Assembly: GCA_000508865.1 (NCBI GenBank)
Contig: BAHP02000078.1
Span: forward strand, 1 to 46,007
From: Clostridiales bacterium VE202-01
Lineage (GTDB): Bacteria; Bacillota_I; Bacilli_A; Erysipelotrichales; Coprobacillaceae
Direction: 5' to 3'
Length of the DNA: 46,007 nt
The notes under the pieces were generated by a model that saw only the letters and a program-made list of their open reading frames with translations, was not told where the DNA came from and searched no databases. Position numbers and translations under genes: made by a program. Shown here piece by piece: positions 1 to 8,435 of this stretch; position 1 is the first letter of the stretch; the number at the start of each line of letters is the position of its first letter.

Positions 1-29
1 GATCTCTACTATTAAAGTAGAGATTTTTA
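1..29 (+). terminator. Rho-independent terminator of an upstream gene
   Basis: A perfect 9-bp stem (2-10 with 16-24, ATCTCTACT/AGTAGAGAT) with a 5-nt loop is followed by a T run. It probably ends a gene lying before the window and isolates the SIR2-like gene downstream. Confidence 0.8.
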
Positions 30-55
30 TTAGATGATAAGATAGTTAAAATCTG

Positions 56-84
56 ATATAATTACTATAATCAAGTAATTATAT
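56..84. promoter_or_regulatory. Perfect inverted repeat over the putative SIR2-TPR promoter
   Basis: ATATAATTACT (56-66) and AGTAATTATAT (74-84) form an exact 11-bp inverted repeat with a 7-nt spacer. Two TATAAT hexamers (57-62 and 66-71) lie in it, and the Shine-Dalgarno GAGGGAG follows at once. The layout fits an operator overlapping a promoter, or an mRNA hairpin just before the ribosome site. No regulator gene is seen next to it. Confidence 0.45.
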
Positions 85-101
85 ACGAGGGAGAAATTAT
101 T

Positions 102-1514
102 ATGATGGTAAATAGATTTCTAGATCAAATATATGAAGGCTATAGTGTGACAGGTAAAAAATATTGCTTTATTTTAGGAGCAGGAGCTTCTAGAAGTTCT
201 GGGATTCGTACTGGTGAACAATTGATGAAAGTGTGACATCAGTATTTATGGGCTGATGAAAGAGGCAGTGAATATATAAAAGAATGTGCTGATGATTTAG
301 ATCCCCAATACGGTAGAGATATATATAAGCGTTTTTTTAACCAAGATTATACTATTAAAAATGATGATTATTTTGATCTTTTTGATTTACGTTTTGCGGG
401 AAGAACGAATGATGGATATTCTTTTTTGGAAAACGAATTAGAAGGTAAAACACCAAGTTATGGCTATTTTCCACTTGCAATTTTACTTGCGAATACGAGA
501 AATCATTTAGTTATAACTACTAATTTTGATTCGCTGATTGAAGATGCTCTATTAATATACACGGATAAGCATCCCCAAGTAGTAAGTCATGAAAGTTTAG
601 CGCCATATATTTCTGGTGAATTTAAAAGACCAGTAGTAGCTAAGATTCATCGCAGTTTATATTTCAATCCTTTGAATAGAAGAAAAGATATGGACGCTCT
701 AGCGAAAAATTGGGAAGGCGTTTTGAAAAAAGTTCTTAAAGAATATATTCCAATTGTTATTGGTTATGCAGGTGGTGATCATACTTTAATGTCGCTACTG
801 GAAAAGGAATCAGGTTTATGCAAAGAAGGTATTTACTGGTGCTATGTTGGTGATAAACCAGATGAAAGAGTATATAATGTTGTAAGAAAAAACAAAGGGA
901 GTTTAGTAGAAATAGATGGCTTTGATGAGATAATGTTTCAAATCGCTGAAAAATTTCATGAAGAAGCGAATTTTAATGATCCGGTTGAATATATGAAGCT
1001 TCAAACAGAAAAACGGTGTCAAAAATATCAAGATGAATTTAATAAGTTAAAAGAATCGTTAGAGATAAAAAATAATCAATCTAATCAGAAAAATATACTT
1101 CAAAAAGATGATATATATACATATATAGAGCGTCAAAACGCTAAAATTCATTATCGTCATAGTTGGGAAGAATTTGAAAATAAAAATTATGAAAAATCAT
1201 TGGAGGAAATTGATCAAGCAATAAAATTATTTCCCCATGAATCAAAATATTATTATAGTCGAGGAATCTTTTTACATACATTAAAAAGATTTCATGAAGC
1301 ATTAGAAGATAAAAATAAGGCAATTGAATTATTACCGCAAAAAGATGATTATTATTATAGCCGCTCAATGACATTGTCCCGATTATTAAAATATGAAGAA
1401 GCATTAAAAGATATTGGTTATGCAATTCATTTAAATTCCAGTAAAATGAAATATTATAAGTATGCTATGAAATTATTAAAAGAATTAGAGGGGGATGAAA
1501 AAATAGAAGAATAA
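102..1514 (+). pseudogene. SIR2-like domain protein with C-terminal TPR repeats, interrupted by an in-frame TGA
   Basis: From ATG 102, after GAGGGAG, one frame runs to 1514 (about 470 codons) and is broken only by TGA at 234-236. The N-terminal part reads GAGASRSSGIRTG, the NAD-binding glycine motif of SIR2-like domains. TTNFDSLIEDAL, KIHR and YAGGDHTL follow after the stop, supplying the expected Asn/Asp and His of the NAD pocket. The last 110 residues hold about three TPR-like helical pairs (Y-Y-Y-S-R-G type). The TGA stands where a Trp is expected (LMKV-x-HQYLW), so TGG to TGA is the simplest change. Bacterial SIR2 proteins with extra repeat domains often act in anti-phage defence by depleting NAD; that role is an inference here. 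No partner defence gene is visible downstream; rpsU follows. It may be a true nonsense mutant, a sequence error, or read through at low level from a start near 426. Confidence 0.75.
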
Positions 1515-1575
1515 TGTTAAATAATGACAAAAATGTGGTTAATTTTAAACATTACCTCATCTTTTCTTTATTTTC

Positions 1576-1603
1576 TTGCAATTAACGAAAATATATATAT
1601 AAT
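1576..1603 (+). promoter_or_regulatory. Sigma-A-type promoter of rpsU
   Basis: TTGCAA (1576-1581) and TATAAT (1598-1603) are separated by 16 nt, about 37 nt before the rpsU start codon. Confidence 0.6.
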
Positions 1604-1640
1604 AGGTACGTACTTTAGAGTTAAAGGGGGGAATAGTTCG

Positions 1641-1823
1641 ATGGCAAAAACTGTAGTAAGAGAAAATGAATCTTTAGATGATGCTTTACGTCGTTTCAAA
1701 AGACAAGTTTCTAGAACAGGAACCCTTGCAGAAGCTCGTAAAAGAGAGTTTTATGTTAAACCAGGTTTAAAAAGAAAATTAAAATCTGAAGCAGCAAGAA
1801 AAAACAACAAAGGTAAAAGATAA
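1641..1823 (+). CDS. rpsU: 30S ribosomal protein S21
   Basis: The 60-residue protein begins [19 protein letters not shown] and ends in a basic tail rich in Arg and Lys, typical of bacterial S21 in sequence and length. S21 binds the platform of the small ribosomal subunit near the anti-Shine-Dalgarno end of 16S rRNA. ATG 1641 is chosen over the longer open frame upstream because it has a strong Shine-Dalgarno (AAAGGGGGG) and matches the family N-terminus. It has its own promoter and terminator. In Bacillus rpsU is also found near yqfC, yqfD and phoH, so the neighbourhood is conserved. Confidence 0.97.
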   Translation: MAKTVVRENESLDDALRRFKRQVSRTGTLAEARKREFYVKPGLKRKLKSEAARKNNKGKR

Positions 1824-1831
1824 AAAAATTT

Positions 1832-1852
1832 GGGCTTTTAAGCCCTTTTTTG
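1832..1852 (+). terminator. Rho-independent terminator after rpsU
   Basis: The palindrome GGGCTTTTAAGCCC (1832-1845) is followed by six T residues, nine bases after the rpsU stop codon. Confidence 0.85.
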
Positions 1853-1881
1853 TTTGTAAGAGAATTTAATTGAAATAAACG

Positions 1882-1908
1882 CATTTAGTTAAAAATAAAT
1901 CATATAAT
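1882..1908 (+). promoter_or_regulatory. Sigma-E-like sporulation promoter of yqfC-yqfD
   Basis: CATTT at 1882-1886 and CATATAAT at 1901-1908 are 14 nt apart. The second block resembles the sigma-E -10 element (CATACAnT in Bacillus), and yqfCD belong to the mother-cell programme there. The same two blocks with the same spacing precede the unknown membrane gene at 23286. Transcription would start almost at the Shine-Dalgarno (1914-1919), giving a very short leader, which weakens the case. Confidence 0.35.
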
Positions 1909-1923
1909 TAGATAGGTGATTTG

Positions 1924-2115
1924 ATGATATATATGGAAAATAAATGCTTATCAATTAAATTTTATGAGTGTTTGATGCTGTTAGAAAATAACATTATTGA
2001 AATAAAGATGAAGAATAATATTCTTAGAGTAACAGGTAAAGATTTAGAAATTAGATATTATAGTGATCAAGAAGTTATTATTTATGGGAAGATTGACTGC
2101 TTAAGGTTTATATGA
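1924..2115 (+). CDS. yqfC: Sporulation protein YqfC (YabP/YqfC family)
   Basis: This is a short, about 63-residue protein (Bacillus YqfC is about 95). The core, roughly ENNIIEIKMKNNILRVTGKD to EVIIYGKIDCLRF, matches the beta-rich YabP/YqfC fold: a short hydrophobic strand, a turn with N-N, a G-K-D segment and a closing 'I-x-G-x-I' strand. Starts at TTG 1921, ATG 1924 or ATG 1933 are possible after AGGTGA (1914-1919); ATG 1924 is preferred. It overlaps yqfD by ATGA (2112-2115), so the two are translationally coupled, as expected for a pair acting together in the mother cell. The biochemical role of YqfC is unknown. Confidence 0.8.
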   Translation: MIYMENKCLSIKFYECLMLLENNIIEIKMKNNILRVTGKDLEIRYYSDQEVIIYGKIDCLRFI

Positions 2116-3032
2116 AATTTGGATATGATTTATATGAAGTAGTTACAGAGGATATTATTACTTTATTAAAGTCATTTAAAGATGATCGTATAACAGTGTT
2201 TCAATTAAATAAAATCGATGATTTTACATATCGATTTTACCTTCCTATTTATCAAAGAATACAAGTTAGAAAATATCATTTAACAGTTATAAAAAGTGTA
2301 GGAATCTTATATTATTTATTATTATTGTTTTATCGTAAATTGAGTATGATTGGAGTTATTAGTTTTATCTTAACTATCTTTTTATGCAATCAGTTTATTT
2401 TTAGAGTAGAAATAATTGGGAATAATCCAAGTACGACAAAATTAGTAAATGAGGTTTTATCTGATAATCATATTGGTATTGGTGATAAAAAACGCTCTTA
2501 TGAACAGTTGAATGATATTTATGATGATATGAAAGAAAAATTTAAAGGAAAAATAGATTATTTGAATATCTATCAAGAAGGCAGTGTTCTATTTATTAAA
2601 TATACTAATAGTGTTAGTGCTAAAAAAATGGAAAAAAGTTTTGAAAATATATATGCTAGTAAAGATGGTGTAATTCAGGAGATAGATGTAAGCAGCGGCA
2701 ATATTATGGTAAAAGTTAATGATTATGTAAAAAAAGGCGATTTATTAGTATCTAATACAATTACTTCTACCAGTGAAGTTGATAAGATAATAGAGACTCA
2801 AGGAATCATCAAAGCTTATACTTATATTGATTATGAAGCGAGTATTGATAAGAAAAAAATGGATGAGGGCGAAGGGTTTAGTTATTTATTATATACAATT
2901 CGTGCTAAATTAGGTACTATTGATAAAATAGATAGAGAAAAAGTTTTATCTTATGGTATAATTGATGGCAAGAGAGTATTAAAAATGCAATATATATTAA
3001 TTGAAGATATTGCAACAAAAGAGGAGAATTAA
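2112..3032 (+). CDS. yqfD: Sporulation protein YqfD
   Basis: The 306-residue protein has a soluble N-terminal region, one or two hydrophobic segments around residues 57-95 (YYLLLLFYRK, then VISFILTIFLCNQFIFRVEI), and an outer C-terminal region with a barrel-sandwich-like stretch (ASKDGVIQEIDVSSGNIMVK, then VNDYVKKGDLLV). This is the YqfD layout: membrane protein with a lipoyl-like external domain. Its start overlaps the yqfC stop, and its TAA at 3030-3032 directly abuts the phoH ATG. In Bacillus, yqfD is part of the mother-cell sporulation programme and sits between yqfC and phoH as here. It is thought to act with YqfC at the forespore membrane; the mechanism is unknown. Confidence 0.9.
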   Translation: MKFGYDLYEVVTEDIITLLKSFKDDRITVFQLNKIDDFTYRFYLPIYQRIQVRKYHLTVIKSVGILYYLLLLFYRKLSMIGVISFILTIFLCNQFIFRVEIIGNNPSTTKLVNEVLSDNHIGIGDKKRSYEQLNDIYDDMKEKFKGKIDYLNIYQEGSVLFIKYTNSVSAKKMEKSFENIYASKDGVIQEIDVSSGNIMVKVNDYVKKGDLLVSNTITSTSEVDKIIETQGIIKAYTYIDYEASIDKKKMDEGEGFSYLLYTIRAKLGTIDKIDREKVLSYGIIDGKRVLKMQYILIEDIATKEEN

Positions 3033-3989
3033 ATGACAGAACAAGTTAAATTAGAAGAATATAGTATAGCTCAATTAAATAATTTTTGTGGAAATCATGA
3101 TGAAAATTTTAAAATGATTGAAGAAGCTTTAGGAGTAGAAATATCACTTCGTGGTGATGAACTAAGTTTAACTGGAGAAAATAATGATAATTTTAAAAAA
3201 GCTAAAAACGTGATTGCTGCTTTGCTGGGGCTGATTTCTAAAGGAATCAATATTACTCGTAGAGATGTGGTCTATGCATTGAAATTAGCTAAAGAAGATA
3301 ATTTAAGTAGAATTAATGAATTATATAATGTTAGAATTACTAAAACGGCAAGTGGCAAGATGATATATCCTAAAACTTTAGGACAGAAGGAGTACTACTA
3401 TGCTTTAAAAAGAAACGATGTCGTATTTGGGATTGGACCAGCAGGAACAGGAAAAACGTATTTGGCTGTGGTTTTTGCTGTTGATGCTTTAAAAAATAAT
3501 ATTGTAAAGAAAATCGTTCTTACAAGACCAGCTGTAGAAGCAGGGGAGAATTTAGGTTTTTTGCCTGGTGATTTAAAAGAAAAAGTCGATCCTTATTTAC
3601 GACCATTGTATGATGCTTTACACGATATGCTTGGTTTAGAGCAGACAGAAAGATTAATTGAAAAAGGAGTAATTGAAATTGCTCCTCTTGCTTATATGCG
3701 GGGACGTACTTTAGAAGATGCATATGTTATTTTAGATGAAGCCCAAAATACGACAGATAATCAAATGAAGATGTTTTTAACACGTCTAGGATTTAATTCA
3801 AAAATGATTATTACAGGAGATATTACACAAATTGATTTACCACGTGGAGTTGAATCGGGGTTAGTAAAAGCATTAAAAATTTTAAAAGATGTTAAAGGAA
3901 TTTCATTTGTTCATTTAACAGCGATGGATGTAGTAAGACATCCTGTTGTTCAAAGAATTATTGAAAGGTATGAAGGGAAAGATGAATAA
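3033..3989 (+). CDS. phoH: PhoH family ATPase/RNA-binding protein
   Basis: The 318-residue protein has normal PhoH length. Walker A is GPAGTGKTYLAV (around residue 135) and Walker B with the Q-N sensor is VILDEAQNTT (around 235); ITGDITQIDLP follows as in other PhoH proteins. An N-terminal KH-like region precedes the ATPase core. PhoH is a P-loop ATPase linked to RNA metabolism. The Shine-Dalgarno GAGGAG lies at the end of yqfD. In Bacillus, phoH is usually followed by yqfF, ybeY and dgkA; here a two-component system follows instead and overlaps the phoH stop codon by 8 nt. Confidence 0.95.
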   Translation: MTEQVKLEEYSIAQLNNFCGNHDENFKMIEEALGVEISLRGDELSLTGENNDNFKKAKNVIAALLGLISKGINITRRDVVYALKLAKEDNLSRINELYNVRITKTASGKMIYPKTLGQKEYYYALKRNDVVFGIGPAGTGKTYLAVVFAVDALKNNIVKKIVLTRPAVEAGENLGFLPGDLKEKVDPYLRPLYDALHDMLGLEQTERLIEKGVIEIAPLAYMRGRTLEDAYVILDEAQNTTDNQMKMFLTRLGFNSKMIITGDITQIDLPRGVESGLVKALKILKDVKGISFVHLTAMDVVRHPVVQRIIERYEGKDE

Positions 3990-4657
3990 AATATTAATTA
4001 TTGAAGATGATATATCTATTAATAAAATATTAAGTCATGAATTAAAAAATAAAAGACTATCAGGTAGATAGTCTTTATGATGGTAAAGATGCGTGTCAAA
4101 AAATTCTTTCTAATGATTATGATTTGATTTTGGTGGATTGGATGCTACCGTATAAAGATGGGATAAAAATCATTAAAGAATGTCGTGATAGTGGCTATAT
4201 CAAACCAATGATTCTGCTTACTGCTAGAAGTGATCAAGATGATATAATTTTGGGACTCGAATCGGGTGCTGATGATTATTTGACGAAACCTTTTCAAGCT
4301 AATATTTTAATTGCCAGAATAGAAGCCCATTTACGTCGTTATCATAAACATTTTAAAGGAATTTTAAAATATTTGGATATAAAAATGGATCTAACTAAGC
4401 ATGAGGTTTATGTTGGTGAAAATAAAATAAATCTTACTAAAGTAGAATATGATCTATTACAGATGTTTTTGGATAATAAAGAAGAAGTTTTGTCACGGCA
4501 GGAGTTATTAATGAAAATTTGGAATTTTAACTATGATGGTGATACTAGATTAGTTGATATTCATGTTTTTAAATTGAAATCTAAATTAAAAGAAAGTCAA
4601 GCTTGTTTTCAATCTGTAAGAGGAGTTGGTTATAAACTGGTGAAAAAAGATGAATAA
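3982..4657 (+). pseudogene. OmpR/PhoB-family response regulator, frameshifted
   Basis: ATG 3982 opens MNKILIIEDD, the start of a receiver domain with its acidic pocket, but the frame ends at TAG 4069-4071 after 29 codons. One extra A in the AAAA run at 4051-4054 explains this: removing it gives K-D-Y-Q-V-D-S-L-Y-D-G-K-D-A, the expected continuation. The rest is intact: LVDWMLPYKDG with the phosphoryl Asp, LTARS, DDYLTKPF with the conserved Lys, then a winged-helix DNA-binding domain ending VRGVGYKL. Repaired length would be about 225 residues, normal for the family. It overlaps phoH upstream and the kinase downstream by the same ATGAATAA arrangement. It is probably active in the real genome, and likely controls the adjacent htrA. 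Confidence 0.85.
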
Positions 4658-5876
4658 AAATTATCAAAAAGTTATTTTTTCATTTATTGTTGTTTGTATC
4701 TTATTGATATGGAATATTAGCTATGCATTTATTTATTTAGCTGGTTTTACATTGGTAGTGTTGTATATTATTTATGATACAAATTCAACATATTTACATC
4801 AAATCGATTTTTATTGTCGTGAAAAGGAAAATGAGATAAGAGAAGTTGAAGGAGAAAAAGATTTTAATCATAAAATACTTAATTCATTAATTAAAACAAT
4901 GAATTTACCAATGATTTTTATTAATAAAGAAGGAACTATAATTTTTACAAATCAAAGTTTTAGAGAAGCATTTAATATAAAACATTTGCGAGGGAAATAT
5001 TATAAAGATATTTTTAAGGGACAGTTATTAAGTGTTGTTGATCAAAGTTATATCTTTGAACGTAAGTTTTCAACTGTTATAACGATTGATGAGCGCTATT
5101 ATCAAATTGAAACGACACCAGTATTTAGAAATGATATTGTTTTTGATGGCAGTATTATTTTGTTTACAGATGTTTCTCAAGTTAAAGAAATCGAAAAAAT
5201 GCAAAAACAATTCTTTTCTGACATTTCTCATGAATTAAAGACACCAATGAGTGCGATTATTGGTAGTGTTGAGATCTTAAAAAAGGAAGGAATTCAAAAT
5301 AAAGAAACTTTTGATGAATTTATGGGTATACTTTTAAAGGAAAGTTATCGCATGCAAAATATTATTGAAGATATTTTGGAACTTTCACGTTTAGAACAGC
5401 CTCGAGTAGTTTTATCACCAAAATTAATTGATGTAAATTTATTAATAAAAGATACAGTAGAATTATTTGAACCGCTTGCTAAAGATAAACAGTTGTCATT
5501 GATTTATCAAACTAAAATATCTCATGATCTGATGTTGGATGATACTATAATTAAAACAGTTCTTAATAATTTGGTTTCTAATGCAATAAAGTATTCTAAT
5601 TCTGGTGTTATTTCAATAAAAGCGTATGATGATGATCAAAATTTAATGATCAAAGTACAGGATGAAGGAATTGGAATTTCTAAAACAGATATACCTTTGA
5701 TTTTTGATCGTTTCTTTCAAGTTGATCGATCTAGAAGCAAAAAACTTGGAACAGGATTAGGATTAAGTATTGTAAAAAGAATGGTAGAACTAAATAATGG
5801 TACGATCGAAGTAGAAAGTGAGCTAGGAATTGGTTCAACATTTTCAATAACTTTGCCGATTTTAGAGACAAAATAA
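4650..5876 (+). CDS. Sensor histidine kinase (PhoR/WalK-like)
   Basis: The 408-residue protein has two hydrophobic segments in residues 7-45, with almost no extracellular loop. A PAS domain follows at about 80-175 (MIFINKEGTIIFTNQSFREAF). HisKA has the phospho-acceptor His194 in FSDISHELKTP. The ATPase shows the N box NNLVSNAIKYS, the G1 box VQDEGIGIS, the F box IFDRFFQVD and the G2 box GTGLGLSIVKRM. With no real outer sensor domain, the signal may be membrane-borne or read by PAS. It overlaps the upstream response regulator, its likely partner, and precedes htrA, a usual target of envelope-stress kinases. The specific stimulus cannot be told. Confidence 0.92.
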   Translation: MNKNYQKVIFSFIVVCILLIWNISYAFIYLAGFTLVVLYIIYDTNSTYLHQIDFYCREKENEIREVEGEKDFNHKILNSLIKTMNLPMIFINKEGTIIFTNQSFREAFNIKHLRGKYYKDIFKGQLLSVVDQSYIFERKFSTVITIDERYYQIETTPVFRNDIVFDGSIILFTDVSQVKEIEKMQKQFFSDISHELKTPMSAIIGSVEILKKEGIQNKETFDEFMGILLKESYRMQNIIEDILELSRLEQPRVVLSPKLIDVNLLIKDTVELFEPLAKDKQLSLIYQTKISHDLMLDDTIIKTVLNNLVSNAIKYSNSGVISIKAYDDDQNLMIKVQDEGIGISKTDIPLIFDRFFQVDRSRSKKLGTGLGLSIVKRMVELNNGTIEVESELGIGSTFSITLPILETK

Positions 5877-5881
5877 AGATC

Positions 5882-5958
5882 CTTTACAAGTAAACCGTTT
5901 TTTCACACAATATAAAAATAATTTGAACAAATTATTTATTTATGATGGTTTTGTAAAG
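5882..5958. promoter_or_regulatory. Inverted repeat in the htrA upstream region
   Basis: CTTTACAA (5882-5889) and TTGTAAAG (5951-5958) are exact reverse complements; with a 3-nt bulge the arms extend to AACC (5893-5896) and GGTT (5947-5950). They bracket the 98-nt kinase-htrA gap. The second arm runs into the htrA Shine-Dalgarno. It may be a response-regulator site pair or an mRNA stem; the sequence alone does not decide. Confidence 0.35.
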
Positions 5959-5974
5959 TAAAGGAGTGTTCAAG

Positions 5975-7524
5975 ATGGAAGATAAAAATCGTACAAATGA
6001 ATTAATAGATGAAAAAGAAACAGTTGAAGATAGACCGCTAGAATCTAAAGAAACTCAAGAGGCAATGTCTAATTTAGAAGCTGAAAAGACTTCAACAAAA
6101 GAGGAAGTAACTAAAGAAAACGAAAGCCAAGAAGAAGTGTCAAATTTAGAAGCTTCAATAAAAGAAGGTGTAACTGAAAATGATATATCAAAAGGAAGTG
6201 AATCACCGGAAGTAACATCAGACTTTAAATTAGAAGAAGTAACTAAAGAAGATACATCGAAAGGATATGAAACTCAAAAAGTGATTGATGAAAATGTCTC
6301 ACATGAAGCGGCATCTAACTATGGATCAGATAAAGTGATTGATGATAAAATTGAAATGCCAAATTCATCATCTGGTCCTGAGCCAATGAAAACAAGAATA
6401 GAAAAAAATAAAGATAGAATTACTAAATCTAATAATTTTAAATTATTCCAAATAGTTTTAGTAATCTTAGTTGTAGTTTCATTAGGCGTTAATGTCTTTA
6501 TGTTTACACAATTGAATAATGGTAGTTCAAATGTTTTATCAGGTAGCGGAGCAAAAGTTGAGCAAGTTAATTATGATGTTAAGAGCTCTACAAGTGATGT
6601 TATTGATAAAGTCAGTGATAGTGTTGTCGGAGTATTAGTTTATTCAAATGGAACTGCTAGTGGTAGCGGAAGTGGTGTAGTATATCGCGTTAATGGTAAA
6701 GAAGCTTATATTATCACTAATGCTCATGTTGTCGATGGCTCAAGTGAAGTTCAAGTTGTTTTTTCTAACCAAGAATCAGTTTCTGCGACTGTTTTAGGTA
6801 GTGATAGTTATAGTGATATTGCAGTCTTAAAATTAACAGCTGATTTTGATTTGAGTGCAATTAAATGTGGTGATTCAAGTTTATTAGATAAAGGAGAAAC
6901 AGTTTTAGCAATTGGTAGTCCATTAGGAATTGAATATGCTGGTACTGTTACTCAAGGTATTGTTAGTGGAACAGATCGTACAGTGTCTGTAGATTAAATG
7001 ATGATGGTCAAGATGATTGGGATATGAACGTTATTCAAACTGACGCTGCTATTAATCCAGGTAATAGTGGTGGAGCTTTAGTCAACATGGCTGGAGAATT
7101 AGTCGGAATTACTTCAATGAAATTATCTGATACATCAGTTGAAGGAATGGGATTTGCTTTACCTATTAATGATGTAATTAAAAGTGTTGAACAAATTATT
7201 GAAAACGGAAAAGTTACAAGACCACAATTTGGAATTTCTGGTGTTTCTTTATCTGGATATTCTAGTTATCAATTACGTTACTATCGTATCAATACAGATT
7301 TAACAGATGGTATTTACGTTGTTAAAGTAAGTAGTGGTGGAGCTGCTAGTCAAGCTGGTATTCAAGAAGGCGATATTATCGTTGAATTTGATGGTGAAAA
7401 AATTACTACTTATAAGAGTTTCTTAACTGCATTATATGCAAAAGAACCAGGTGATAAAGTTTCTGTAGTAATTAATCGTAATGGTAGTGAAAAAACAGTT
7501 CAAGTAACTTTAGGAGAACAATAA
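5975..7524 (+). pseudogene. htrA: HtrA/DegP-type serine protease with PDZ domain, frameshifted
   Basis: The start is ATG 5975 after AAGGAGTG. A 150-residue acidic, Glu/Ser/Thr-rich cytoplasmic region with loose repeats comes first, then one membrane segment (LFQIVLVILVVVSLGVNVFM). The outer trypsin-like domain has His251 in TNAHVVDG and Asp281 in SDIAVLKL. After S-V-D the frame stops at TAA 6995-6997; adding one T in the short run at 6994-6995 continues as L-N-D-D-G-Q-D-D-W and joins [16 protein letters not shown], which holds the nucleophile Ser. One PDZ domain ends the protein (GISGVSL to VTLGEQ). It is a membrane-tethered protease for misfolded outer proteins, next to a two-component system as in CssRS/WalRK-linked htrA genes. 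All catalytic residues are present, so the break is probably a sequence error. Confidence 0.9.
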
Positions 7525-7530
7525 TTTATT

Positions 7531-7557
7531 AGGTGCTGGTAAAAACAGCACCTTTTT
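7531..7557 (+). terminator. Rho-independent terminator after htrA
   Basis: AGGTGCTG (7531-7538) pairs with CAGCACCT (7546-7553) around a 7-nt loop and is followed by a T run. Confidence 0.85.
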
Positions 7558-7603
7558 GTTGTAAATGAAAGATAAATATGATATATTTCTAAAAGAAAAG
7601 AAA

Positions 7604-7706
7604 GTCTTCAGGGCAGGGTGTGATTCCCGACCGGCGGTATAGTCCGCGAGCGCAAGCTGAGTAGGTGAAATTCCTACACCGACAGTAAAGTCTGGATGGA
7701 AGAATG
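7604..7706 (+). promoter_or_regulatory. FMN riboswitch (RFN element)
   Basis: The hallmark segments occur in order: TCTTCAGGGCAGGGTG, ATTCCCGACCGGCGGTA, AGTCCGCGAGC, AGTAGGTGAAATTCCTACACC and GACAGTAAAGTCTGGATGG, closed by P1 pairing TCTTC (7605-7609) with GAAGA (7699-7703). Downstream ATGACA (7704-7709) can pair with TGTCAT (7737-7742), overlapping P1, so it could act as an alternative structure. No T run follows, and ribU starts 80 nt later. It should lower expression of ribU, and probably mgsA, when FMN is abundant. Confidence 0.96.
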
Positions 7707-7789
7707 ACATTTATTAGTTAATGATATATGTACTTTTGTCATGGAGATTAGTATTTTCATGATATTTTTTTATTTAAGGAGAGATTATT

Positions 7790-8434
7790 ATGGAAATTAC
7801 TAAGACAAGAAAATTAGTTTTATCAGCTGCTTTGGCTGCTTTAGGAATGATATTGGGATTATTGGAAATTCCATATCCTTTTGCGCCATGGCTGAATTTG
7901 GATTTATCAGAGGTTGTCGTGATCATGGCAATTTCAATGCTGGGCTTTAAATCGGCGTTATTTGTTTGTGTTTGTAAGTTTTTAGTTTCAATATTATTTA
8001 AAGGGCCAGTTGGACCAATTGCAATTGGTCAAATTACAGCATTGATTGCCTCTTTGACGATTTGTTGTGTTTATTATTTTTTATCACAAAATTTAAAATT
8101 AAAGAAAGAATGGCTGGCATATATTATAAATATGTTTATAACGATGTTAATATTTGCAATTGTTTTGTTTATATTAAACTATTTATTTGTAACACCAACA
8201 TATTTAATGCAAAAACCGACATGGTATAGTGAATTACCTTTTGCATTAGATATAAATTCTTTTAATCAGCAGTATGGAACCAATATCTCTATACCTGGGT
8301 TTTTAAATTTTTTATCTCCTTATGGACAAGCGATTTTTATAATTTATTTCCCATTTAACTTTATTAAAGGAGTTATTAGTGCTATTGTTTATTATGTAGT
8401 AAGACCGATAGAATCTAAATTCAAGGAGGGATAA
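7790..8434 (+). CDS. ribU: Riboflavin ECF transporter S component RibU
   Basis: The 214-residue, strongly hydrophobic protein has about six membrane segments. The N-terminal part ([20 protein letters not shown], then [16 protein letters not shown]) is typical of ECF S components, with the small-residue 'AlaxxxAla' face in helix 1 that contacts EcfT. It binds riboflavin and is energised by a shared EcfAAT module, which is not in this window. The FMN riboswitch directly upstream supports riboflavin as the substrate. ATG 7790 follows AAGGAGAG. mgsA starts one base after its stop codon. Confidence 0.93.
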   Translation: MEITKTRKLVLSAALAALGMILGLLEIPYPFAPWLNLDLSEVVVIMAISMLGFKSALFVCVCKFLVSILFKGPVGPIAIGQITALIASLTICCVYYFLSQNLKLKKEWLAYIINMFITMLIFAIVLFILNYLFVTPTYLMQKPTWYSELPFALDINSFNQQYGTNISIPGFLNFLSPYGQAIFIIYFPFNFIKGVISAIVYYVVRPIESKFKEG

Positions 8435-8435
8435 G

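Noticed and set aside
234-236. UGA read as tryptophan (Mycoplasma-like code)
   Set aside because: UGA serves as the true stop of other genes here (yqfC at 2113-2115, the CNNM gene at 21606-21608), and Trp is coded by TGG throughout.
7510-7710. Minus-strand open frame over the htrA terminator and FMN riboswitch
   Set aside because: It has no ribosome site and overlaps a highly structured conserved RNA element, so it is a chance frame.
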